From: Bacteroidota bacterium
GTDB taxonomy: Bacteria > Bacteroidota > Ignavibacteria > Kryptoniales > JAKASW01
NCBI GenBank assembly: GCA_021789755.1
Contig: JAJYJD010000221.1
Location: 1-6,032 of the forward strand
DNA: 6,032 bases
Reading direction: 5' to 3'
Below the pieces are notes generated by a model. That model made no database searches, was not told the DNA's origin, and saw only the letters and a list, made by a program, of their open reading frames with translations. The position numbers and the translations under genes were made by a program. This document shows, piece by piece, positions 1 through 5,838 of the stretch (position 1 is its first letter; each line of letters begins with the position of its first letter).

Positions 1-645
1 TCCCACATGAGCCTCATGGAGTTGTTTGAACTTTTCGGGGACGAGATCCCCCAGCTGTTTTCCCATCAGCTTTTCTGCTTTGAAGCCGAACATCATCTCC
101 GCGCGCGTGTTCGCGAAAGTAATTCTGCCGTTGGAGTCGACAAGGATGGCTGCATCGGGCGCGCATTCGAGTACGCCGCGGAATCTTGCCTCACTCGACT
201 TCAGGTCGTCGAGCGCCATCTCGCGAAGTTTCTCCGCCAGCTTGCGCCTCCTTTTCTCATCCGCTTCGCGAACCGCACGCCTGACCGCCGGCACAAGCCT
301 TCCCATCTTCGTCTTCAGGACATAATCTGTCGCACCTTCGATAAGGCACTGTATTGCCGTGTCCTCGCCCGGAGTGCCCGAGACGAAAATGAACGGTGTC
401 TCAGGGGCGTGTTCACTGGCGATAAGAAATGCCTCTTTACCATCCAACGAGGGAAGCGCATAGTCCGACATAATCAGGTCGAACTTCTTGCTTTTGACAG
501 AGCTCGTGAAATCACGCCGGCTTTTCACAACAGTCACATTGCACGGCAACCCGGCTTCTTCCAGCATCGCTCGCACACGTTCTGCGTCTGTAAGGTTATC
601 CTCCGCATGCAGAATATCTAAAATACCCTGGTCCGTTTCAGGCAT
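1..645 (-). CDS. Receiver-PAS signalling protein, probably a sensor kinase (N-terminal 215 residues; C-terminus outside window)
   Basis: The frame is open from ATG at 645 to the window edge without a stop, so only the N-terminus is seen. Residues about 8-125 form a CheY-like receiver: acidic pair E15-D16, probable phosphoacceptor D61 in SDYALPSLDG, S89 in FVSGT and K111 in DYVLKTK. A charged helix (about 126-150, rich in K, R and E) links it to a PAS domain starting near 152 (SSEARFRGVLECAPDAAILV, then GRITFANTRAEMMFGF) that is still running at the edge. The start is supported by GAGGAG five bases upstream. In proteins of this type a receiver followed by PAS is commonly followed by a histidine kinase, a GGDEF domain or another output; which applies here cannot be seen. 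It is soluble as far as visible. It lies downstream of a hybrid kinase on the same strand, so a phosphorelay partnership is possible but is inference. The receiver and PAS calls are firm; the output is unknown. Confidence 0.93.
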   Translation of the reverse strand, partial: MPETDQGILDILHAEDNLTDAERVRAMLEEAGLPCNVTVVKSRRDFTSSVKSKKFDLIMSDYALPSLDGKEAFLIASEHAPETPFIFVSGTPGEDTAIQCLIEGATDYVLKTKMGRLVPAVRRAVREADEKRRRKLAEKLREMALDDLKSSEARFRGVLECAPDAAILVDSNGRITFANTRAEMMFGFKAEKLMGKQLGDLVPEKFKQLHEAHVG

Positions 646-650
646 CGCTG

Positions 651-656
651 CTCCTC
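651..656 (-). promoter_or_regulatory. Ribosome binding site of the receiver-PAS gene
   Basis: GAGGAG on the minus strand, five bases before the ATG at 645. It decides the start of the left-edge gene, because the nearby ATG at 660 is followed directly by TGA. Confidence 0.7.
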
Positions 657-1004
657 ACATTCATAATCACTTCGTTCATTGAAGACAAGCGCTGCTGTTC
701 ATCCTGATCCGCTGATGGTTATCCAGTCAAGAGCTTAGATAGGTAACACATATTCCGCGGATGAGAAGGCTGGCGACTCAACGCCATCTGCAATTGTCCG
801 ATTCATAACCCACCTCTCGCTTCCTTCGAGGTACTCGCTTTCAAAAAAATATTACCAGACAGCTGTCATCGCCGCGGTGCGCAAAGGACCGTTCGTATTC
901 TTTAGAATCTATATGCCGATGAAACCGTCCCCCACAAGTTCCAATTCGCGTCCGTCCTCTCCTCCCTGTTCCTTAATGGCAGATAAAGAATCGTCGAGAA
1001 GGTC

Positions 1005-1047
1005 ATCAAGCAGGTCTGGCGCACCGCGAGTTTGACCTCTGCTTGAT
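1005..1047. repeat. Imperfect inverted repeat (12 bp arms, 17-nt spacer)
   Basis: ATCAAGCAGGTC at 1005-1016 pairs with GACCTCTGCTTGAT at 1034-1047: nine continuous pairs, a two-base bulge (1037-1038), then three more pairs. The stem could form in either transcript. No T tract follows on either side, so it is not a standard intrinsic terminator. It lies about 100 bases downstream of the 112-residue gene and could slow transcription or protect an RNA end; it could also be a remnant of a small mobile element. Function unknown. Confidence 0.45.
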
Positions 1048-1147
1048 TACTAACCAAGGAGAGAAGAATTGAGTTCCTGGGTCGTTGAGATTTACAACGG
1101 TAGGATTCGAAGGATGGAAGTTTGTGAGGGTATGCTTCTTTGAAACC

Positions 1148-1486
1148 TTACTTGTCGATTTCCAGGTCGACCAGGTCCAGAAGATCGAGGCCCCAGAGCC
1201 CTGCGTCCGCAATTCTGGCAGCAATCCGTTGGCCTCTGTTCTCTGCAGCTTTTCTGGATTCAGCGAGGACAACGATTGTCAACTCGCCGTTTGCCGAGTA
1301 GATCGGCTTCAGCCGAGTATTGGGCATATCGATGCTCATCTGTTTGACTTCGACGACCTGCTTTTCCCTTGACACAATAACCTGCCAGTCGGAGAAATTG
1401 CTTCCTAGGCCGCCATCGTTGCCATCAAGAGAAATAATAAACGGGTTCCAGAAGCCCTTGATGCCCGGTAGATTTGGAATTTTCAT
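1148..1486 (-). CDS. Hypothetical protein, 112 residues
   Basis: I do not recognise this family. The start at 1486 is chosen because AGGAA sits four bases before that ATG; an ATG at 1552 in the same frame would add 22 residues (MLDSKNTAPSNTQTQNHLHQ and two more) but has no ribosome binding site. The 112-residue product has no signal peptide or membrane helix and is probably cytoplasmic. The N-terminus is Gly/Trp-rich (GIKGFWNPFIISLDGNDGG), followed by likely beta strands (DWQVIVSR, QVVEVKQMSI, GELTIVVLAES), an Arg/Ala-rich helix (about 77-93, RKAAENRGQRIAARIADAG) and an acidic, Leu-rich tail (LWGLDLLDLVDLEIDK). Codon choice resembles the neighbouring genes, which supports real coding. It lies between a hybrid kinase and a receiver-PAS protein, all on the same strand, but gaps of 243 and 502 bases argue against a tight operon. 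Existence is likely; function is unknown. Confidence 0.7.
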   Translation of the reverse strand: MKIPNLPGIKGFWNPFIISLDGNDGGLGSNFSDWQVIVSREKQVVEVKQMSIDMPNTRLKPIYSANGELTIVVLAESRKAAENRGQRIAARIADAGLWGLDLLDLVDLEIDK

Positions 1487-1489
1487 TGT

Positions 1490-1494
1490 TTCCT
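1490..1494 (-). promoter_or_regulatory. Ribosome binding site of the 112-residue gene
   Basis: AGGAA on the minus strand, four to five bases before the ATG at 1486. It favours this start over the in-frame ATG at 1552, which has no purine-rich sequence in front of it. Confidence 0.55.
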
Positions 1495-1729
1495 GATGTA
1501 GATGATTTTGCGTTTGAGTATTTGAAGGCGCGGTATTTTTCGAATCCAGCATTGTACGGTCGCAATTGATCTTGTTGCCTTTCTGATCAATGGAGACAAT
1601 TACTATGCCGGATTTGATGGCTAAACCCGCTCAAAAGTTACGGTTGAGACCGGCAAATAAGCGATTTGTCACAATGTTGTAACAGGCGGTGGAAGAAACC
1701 GTTACCGAGCGATCAAGGACAGCACACGG

Positions 1730-4210
1730 TCACCTGGACAAGACCTGACGGACCCTGCTCGCCAGCTCCTGCAGAGTGAAAGGTTTCTGTATGAACTCGA
1801 TGCCGACATCGCGCCCCTCATCCCCGGTAAATGCGTCCAAACCGTAACCCGACATGTAAAGTGATTTCATCCTGCGCCTGTGTTCGGAGATTCTGCGACT
1901 GAGCTCCGTCCCTTTCATTTTCGGCATAATGATATCCGCTAGCAACAAATGGATTTCACCGGCATAATCTTCGGAAAGGAGCTCAGCATCTTCCGGGTCA
2001 AGCGACGTCATTACGTTATAACCATATTCTTGAAGCGTAGTTTTCGCAAGGTCAAGGACATCCGGCTGGTCTTCAACGACGAGGATGGTTTCAGTTCCTC
2101 TGAGCGATTCGTCGGGATTTCTCTTTTCAGACTCGAGAGTCTCGCTTTCGTAACGCGGGAGGTAGATTTCGAAAATTGAGCCCTTCCCGACTTCGCTTCT
2201 TACATCGATCGCGCCGCCGTTCTGCTTTATTATCCCGTAGATAGTGGAAAGCCCGAGACCGCTTCCGTGACCTTTGGGCTTCGTCGTGAAGAAAGGCTCG
2301 AAGAGGTGCTTCAGCGTCTCGTCATCCATGCCTCTCCCGTCGTCCTCGAACGTGACTCTTACGTACTCACCGCTTTTAAGGACTGGATGGCCGAGGAATG
2401 TACCGTCTCCTGCAGACACGTTTGAAGTCCTGACGGTAATGTTTCCGACCTCCTTTATGGCGTCCCTGGAGTTCGAGGCAAGGTTCACCAGAATCTGGTC
2501 GAACTGCGTAGGATCGATCTTCACATTCCAGAGATCCTTCGCCGGTACAAAAACGAATTTTACATTCTCCCCGATAATTCTATGGATCATATTGTGTATC
2601 GAATCTATTGCAGAGTTAATGCTTATCACCTTCGGAGAGAGTATTTCTTTACGTGCGAAGGCCAGAAGTTGTCTGGTTAAATCTGCGCCTCTCTTCGCGG
2701 CACTGATAATCGCTTCGAGAGGTTGTCTGGCAGTATCATTTTCGCCTAATTTGCGTTTTAGAAGCTCACCATATCCCAATACGACGTTGAGGATATTATT
2801 GTAGTCGTGCGCCACTCCGCCCGCAAGCTGACCTATCCCTTCAAGTTTATGTGCCTGGAGCAGCTGTTCTTCCATCAGCTTCTGAGAAGTTATATCCTGC
2901 TTCACTGCCACAAAATTGGTGATAACATCATGCTCGTCAAGAACAGGAGTTATAGTCATGTACTCAGTGTACAGAGTATTATCTTTGCGACGGTTCACGA
3001 GCTCGCCGCGCCAGGGTTTTCCCGACAATATTGATCCCCACATTTCCCTGTAAAAAGCGGCCCTCTGCTTCCCCGACTTCACCAGGTTACGGGGATTTTG
3101 GCCGACGGCTTCCGCCATGCAGTAGCCTGTGAGCGACTCGAAGGCAGCGTTGACCCACATGATGGTGCCGTCCCGGTCCGTGATAACGATGCCGTTCGCG
3201 GCAGAATTGAGGGCAGCTATCTGAAGACGCATTTGATCCTGAAGCTTCTTTATATCGGTCACGTCCCTCACTACCGTCTGGATCGCCGGTTTGCCTTTAA
3301 AGGAAACCGGGATGCTGGCGGTTTCAACGTCCGCAGCCGCGCCGTCAAGCCTCAACATTTTCCCTTCGCGTATTTGCGAAGAGGCTTTTGTTTCTTGAAT
3401 CTGATCAGGCAAGGTCGCAACCAGTTCAGTGTATTCGGGATGGACTATTTCGACAACGGATTTACCCAGGAGCCTGGCGGGAGATTCCGCTCGAAGCAAC
3501 TCGAGTGATGCAGGGTTCAAGTGAGCGAACTTACCGTCCGAATGGATCACGATCGCGTCAGGGGAATTATCCACAAGCCTCAAATATCGCGCCTCGTTTT
3601 CGGACACTGCCGCTTCCGAACGCCGGTGTTCGTCCAACTCCTCTTTGGCCGAACTCAAAGCGTTCCTCACACCCCTTGTAGCCAGGGACGGCAGGAGGGC
3701 AGCAAGGGCGAGAACCACAAGATGGACCATAAGGCCTGATGCTGTATGTTGTCCCGGTGTGGGTGGTATCATACCTATATTTACAAGGACTACGAACGAC
3801 ACTTCAGTCAAGCCGCATATAGCTGCCGCTATAAACCCTTCCCTTTTCCCGAGCAGTAGTCCGGCTGCGACAACAATGAGGACATACTTGTTACTGTCCG
3901 GCGCGGCCACGGCGGCATATAATAACGAAAAAACCGTCATCACACCCCATAATGCTATCAGGAACCCGATCACCGCGCGCCGCGTATCGCCATGCCTGTT
4001 CAACCACAAGCCGATGAATGATGCAGTAAGCATGGACATGTAGATGGGCAGCCATCTACTGAAATTCGAAGAATAAACAGCACAGAGGAAAACAAAAAGA
4101 ATGGTGACCGCACCGGCTTCGAGCCACACAAACGTGTGAAACGCCCTCGCAAGGTCGTCCTTCTCGCTCGGTTGTTGAGCGGCCGGTCTAAATGGAAGAA
4201 AATTTCTCAA
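1730..4210 (-). CDS. Membrane-anchored PAS-PAS hybrid sensor histidine kinase with C-terminal receiver
   Basis: 826 residues from a TTG start. Residues about 29-178 hold roughly six hydrophobic helices (near 29-47, 53-70, 79-100, 108-120, 122-148, 159-178), so the input end is in the inner membrane. Two PAS domains follow (about 207-318 and 329-443), then a HisKA helix with the phosphorylated histidine H468 in GGVAHDYNN (HDFNN is commoner). The ATPase domain has N580 in NLASNSRDA, D623/G625/G627 in DDGRGM, FEPFFTTK (637-644) and GHGSGLGLS (648-656). The C-terminal receiver (about 708-826) has E713-D714, phosphoacceptor D759 in LLADIIMPKMKG, S787 in MSGYG and K809. All residues needed for autophosphorylation and transfer are present. 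The ligand is unknown; no haem- or flavin-binding motif is evident. The start is uncertain: TTG 4210 has no clear ribosome binding site, a stop lies 16 codons upstream in frame, and no ATG is in frame before residue 58. With no DNA-binding domain, output probably passes to a separate partner. Confidence 0.95.
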   Translation of the reverse strand: MRNFLPFRPAAQQPSEKDDLARAFHTFVWLEAGAVTILFVFLCAVYSSNFSRWLPIYMSMLTASFIGLWLNRHGDTRRAVIGFLIALWGVMTVFSLLYAAVAAPDSNKYVLIVVAAGLLLGKREGFIAAAICGLTEVSFVVLVNIGMIPPTPGQHTASGLMVHLVVLALAALLPSLATRGVRNALSSAKEELDEHRRSEAAVSENEARYLRLVDNSPDAIVIHSDGKFAHLNPASLELLRAESPARLLGKSVVEIVHPEYTELVATLPDQIQETKASSQIREGKMLRLDGAAADVETASIPVSFKGKPAIQTVVRDVTDIKKLQDQMRLQIAALNSAANGIVITDRDGTIMWVNAAFESLTGYCMAEAVGQNPRNLVKSGKQRAAFYREMWGSILSGKPWRGELVNRRKDNTLYTEYMTITPVLDEHDVITNFVAVKQDITSQKLMEEQLLQAHKLEGIGQLAGGVAHDYNNILNVVLGYGELLKRKLGENDTARQPLEAIISAAKRGADLTRQLLAFARKEILSPKVISINSAIDSIHNMIHRIIGENVKFVFVPAKDLWNVKIDPTQFDQILVNLASNSRDAIKEVGNITVRTSNVSAGDGTFLGHPVLKSGEYVRVTFEDDGRGMDDETLKHLFEPFFTTKPKGHGSGLGLSTIYGIIKQNGGAIDVRSEVGKGSIFEIYLPRYESETLESEKRNPDESLRGTETILVVEDQPDVLDLAKTTLQEYGYNVMTSLDPEDAELLSEDYAGEIHLLLADIIMPKMKGTELSRRISEHRRRMKSLYMSGYGLDAFTGDEGRDVGIEFIQKPFTLQELASRVRQVLSR

Positions 4211-4628
4211 GCGAGCAAACCATCGCAGTCTTGTGGAGCCTCGTAAGAGACACGACTATGGTACATCTGGTGAAGGTCTCATGATTGTCCGCTAAAATAG
4301 ATAGATTCAGCTTATACTTGCCGGGGAGTGTCACAATATTGGGGAAAGACCAGTTCGCCCTTCGGAGTTGCAAAAGGGGTATAACGACCGCCAATACGCT
4401 CACCTTTCCTCCGTGCGCCGATCCAGGCCACCCTGTTTATGGCGCGACATTAATCTTATCGGCTCTCCGCCGGAAATCTTTAGCCCCGTCGATTTGTGTT
4501 TCATTCGGCGGCGTGAGAGGGCCTCTATGGCTTCTTCGTCGGATTACGATTCTTCTGCTCGGAATGAATCAACCGGTAACTCTAAATTCAAATTGGGAAG
4601 TGCGAAGCTGGTTTGGCAAATATAGAAC
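4211..4628. other. Intergenic stretch with coding-like fragments; possible decayed gene
   Basis: No intact gene is convincing in these 418 bases. On the minus strand, 4266-4346 reads FPNIVTLPGKYKLNLSIL then ADNHETFTR, with the alternating pattern of beta strands. The adjoining bases 4341-4440 read RYTPFATPKGELVFP in a frame one base off; the two would join if the CCCC run at 4341-4344 were one base shorter. Further upstream, another frame reads NETQIDGAKDF and ADKINVAP before a stop. This could be a broken secreted beta-sandwich protein, but other frames here also look fairly protein-like, so the case is weak. The last in-frame part (4188-4403, 71 codons from GTG) overlaps the kinase start in a different frame. 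The promoter of the kinase gene must lie here or further upstream; none was recognised. Confidence 0.35.
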
Positions 4629-4677
4629 CGTGCCCCCACATTATTGCGCTTGAGGTAAACGCATAAGCGGGGGCACG
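4629..4677 (-). terminator. Long hairpin downstream of the lipoprotein gene, probable terminator
   Basis: CGTGCCCCC at 4629-4637 is a perfect complement of GGGGGCACG at 4669-4677. An inner stem continues inside: TTA-(T)-TGCG at 4641-4648 with CGCATAA at 4660-4666, leaving an 11-base apical loop. It begins 18 bases after the stop of the lipoprotein gene. The U tract is poor: the minus-strand RNA continues GGTTCTATATTTG after the stem. It may act as a terminator, or as an RNA 3'-end stabiliser combined with Rho. The stem is symmetrical and could act on either strand, but no plus-strand gene was found. Confidence 0.6.
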
Positions 4678-4695
4678 ACTCCTATTTGTGGCAAG

Positions 4696-5721
4696 TCAAT
4701 ATGAACCGAGCTGCGTCGAGGCTCCGCTGCCGTAGGCGGCCAGCTCGCCCGAATACATATCCTTATCTTCGTTGATCATCTCGTATTTGACGACGCCGCC
4801 GGGAACTTTTGCCGACCGGTAAAGCCTGAGCGTCATTCCAGATGCCACGCCGAACTCCAGCTGGTCACACGTAAAAGTTCCGGCGGGAACCGTGACACTC
4901 ACGCCCTTCTTCACCACAGAACCCTCAATCGACTCCGGGGTCAGATGCATCGGTGTCGTGTACCAGCCCTCTGTAACAGGGACTTCCTTCGGCGCTTCAT
5001 TTCCGAATTTCTGTCTCATCCTCCTGATGGAGCCCTGCTTGTCGCTGAAAAGCACTTCCATCAGCATTGAATCCTTATCCGAAGAGATGAAGTTCACCTG
5101 CCACCATTCCTGCCCGTTGGCAAGTTTCGTCAGGAACGCTTTTCTCGTCGAGTATTCCTTCTCACCGTTGGACGTGATCTGCCACTGAGTATATTCTCCG
5201 GGCGTGTATGCGTTGAGGTCCATGCTGTACCCGTATGCATTGAAGACATATTGGAAAAGGATTGGATAAAGCCTGGCACCCATCATCGCAAATGCGTTGT
5301 TCCCGCCACCCATCGGTGCTCCCGAACCGCCGGTCGTCGCTGCGGCCGGAGCGTAGTTGGCAGTCAGGGTTTTACCGCCGTCGGAGGGCATGGACACGTT
5401 GTAGGAAGCGATGATGTTGTCCTGGTAGCGGACGGAGATATAGTAAGGGCCGGCATCCGAGAAATTAAGTTTTGCAACGCCGGAAGAATCGACCGTGACA
5501 GTCTCGCCGCTGCTGCAGCTGACAACCGCGCCGATGAGAGCAGCGTTGTTCGGGCCGTGCACCTCGACCTTCATCGAGAAGAGAGGGATCCCGAGCATGT
5601 TATAGCCACCGAAGCAGCCACCGCAGCCCGATGTAGCAACCGCCAACAGTGCCACGAGCACGAATGCCTTAACGTACCTCTGCGCCACAGGCGCATCAGC
5701 CTTAAGCTGAAAACGCGTCAT
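4696..5721 (-). CDS. Secreted lipoprotein with Ig-like/regulatory-like domain, function unknown
   Basis: 341 residues. The start at 5721 is set by AAAGGAGGT seven bases upstream; the same frame stays open to 5829, but that extension lacks a ribosome binding site and would bury the signal peptide. A basic N-region, hydrophobic stretch (about 18-30, VKAFVLVALLAVAT) and lipobox TSGC point to lipidation at C33; T instead of L at -3 is a mild departure. Residues about 49-123 resemble a small beta-sandwich of the carboxypeptidase regulatory-like or bacterial Ig-like kind (VEVHGPNNAALIGAVVSC, then VDSSGVAKLNFSDAGPYYIS). A Gly/Ala-rich linker (124-142) leads to a C-terminal domain (about 150-325), with a VTVPAGTFTCDQLEF segment and KVPGGVVKYE near its end; this pattern occurs in several envelope proteins related to DUF3108-like folds, named only as a resemblance. 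Likely attached to the outer membrane or exposed at the surface. It follows a T9SS cargo gene but has no sorting domain of its own. A hairpin terminator follows. Confidence 0.88.
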   Translation of the reverse strand: MTRFQLKADAPVAQRYVKAFVLVALLAVATSGCGGCFGGYNMLGIPLFSMKVEVHGPNNAALIGAVVSCSSGETVTVDSSGVAKLNFSDAGPYYISVRYQDNIIASYNVSMPSDGGKTLTANYAPAAATTGGSGAPMGGGNNAFAMMGARLYPILFQYVFNAYGYSMDLNAYTPGEYTQWQITSNGEKEYSTRKAFLTKLANGQEWWQVNFISSDKDSMLMEVLFSDKQGSIRRMRQKFGNEAPKEVPVTEGWYTTPMHLTPESIEGSVVKKGVSVTVPAGTFTCDQLEFGVASGMTLRLYRSAKVPGGVVKYEMINEDKDMYSGELAAYGSGASTQLGSY

Positions 5722-5728
5722 TTGAATT

Positions 5729-5737
5729 ACCTCCTTT
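5729..5737 (-). promoter_or_regulatory. Strong ribosome binding site of the lipoprotein gene
   Basis: AAAGGAGGT on the minus strand, a near-perfect anti-Shine-Dalgarno match seven bases before the ATG at 5721. It fixes the start and suggests efficient translation. Confidence 0.85.
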
Positions 5738-5741
5738 AGTT

Positions 5742-5763
5742 TTCCCCCGAATTCAGTCGGGAA
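5742..5763 (-). promoter_or_regulatory. Small hairpin in the leader of the lipoprotein gene
   Basis: On the minus strand TTCCCGA (5757-5763) pairs with TCGGGGGAA (5742-5750): five continuous pairs plus two beyond a two-base bulge, around a six-base loop. It ends four bases before the ribosome binding site, so it could influence translation or stabilise the mRNA 5' end. It could instead be a weak terminator of the upstream T9SS gene, but there is no U tract. Confidence 0.35.
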
Positions 5764-5805
5764 CTCCTGGATTGTTTTGCACGCCTTCGAAACACGACTC
5801 AACGA

Positions 5806-5813
5806 CAAATGTA
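5806..5813 (-). promoter_or_regulatory. Candidate Bacteroidota-type promoter -7 element (TAnnTTTG)
   Basis: TACATTTG on the minus strand matches the TAnnTTTG element known from Bacteroidetes sigma factors. The upstream element is only partial: TTTTC lies 19 bases upstream and a better TTTG lies 13 bases upstream, which is too close. A start about 7 bases downstream would give a leader of roughly 75-80 bases before the ATG at 5721. Whether this lineage uses the element is an assumption. Confidence 0.35.
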
Positions 5814-5838
5814 ACCTTTCGGCGCGCAAATTGAAAAC

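Larger units (their letters stand above)
646..1147. other. Intergenic stretch of about 500 bases with no convincing gene
   Basis: No frame here gives a recognisable protein. It holds three small things. First, an inverted repeat at 1005-1047, listed separately. Second, a minus-strand open frame at 909-1046 (45 codons between stops, acidic: DLLDDLLDDS, then AIKEQGGEDGRELELV, ending GDGFIGI) with no ATG, GTG or TTG start that has a ribosome binding site; it reads like coding sequence and may be the tail of a lost gene. Third, a 23-codon minus-strand frame at 735-806 (MNRTIADGVESPAFSSAEYV, then LPI) whose ATG is preceded by GAGGT at five bases. A run of seven T on the minus strand near 842-848 follows a short palindrome (GACAGCTGTC), but the stem is too weak to call a terminator. 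The promoter of the receiver-PAS gene should lie in the left part; no clear consensus was found. Confidence 0.5.

Noticed and set aside
7..621. 204-codon open frame on the plus strand
   Set aside because: It lies opposite a clear receiver-PAS gene on the minus strand, has no recognisable domain and is rich in R, H, F and L as expected for an antisense shadow.
842..862. T run after the GACAGCTGTC palindrome as an intrinsic terminator
   Set aside because: The stem is only three to four pairs around a self-complementary core, and a six-base spacer (TGGTAA) separates it from the T run.
1006..1272. 88-codon minus-strand frame overlapping the end of the 112-residue gene
   Set aside because: It overlaps in another frame, has no domain and no good ribosome binding site; the 112-residue frame has better composition.
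1085..1372. 95-codon plus-strand frame opposite the 112-residue gene
   Set aside because: No domain, and composition typical of an antisense frame; the minus-strand frame has a ribosome binding site.
2274..2804. 176-codon plus-strand frame inside the kinase gene
   Set aside because: It is antisense to the HisKA and ATPase motifs of a certain histidine kinase.
3098..4043. Several plus-strand frames of 72-136 codons inside the kinase gene
   Set aside because: All are antisense to the PAS and membrane parts of the kinase and overlap one another; none has a recognisable domain.
4285..4653. 122-codon plus-strand frame in the gap upstream of the kinase
   Set aside because: No domain or credible ribosome binding site, a composition (many R, S, L, C) that looks random, and its end runs into the hairpin at 4629-4677.
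5251..5739. 162-codon plus-strand frame
   Set aside because: It is antisense to the lipoprotein signal peptide and beta-sandwich and is rich in R, H and V as expected for a shadow frame.
5722..5829. N-terminal extension of the lipoprotein to 5829
   Set aside because: It would place 36 residues before a signal peptide and ignores a near-perfect ribosome binding site in front of the ATG at 5721.
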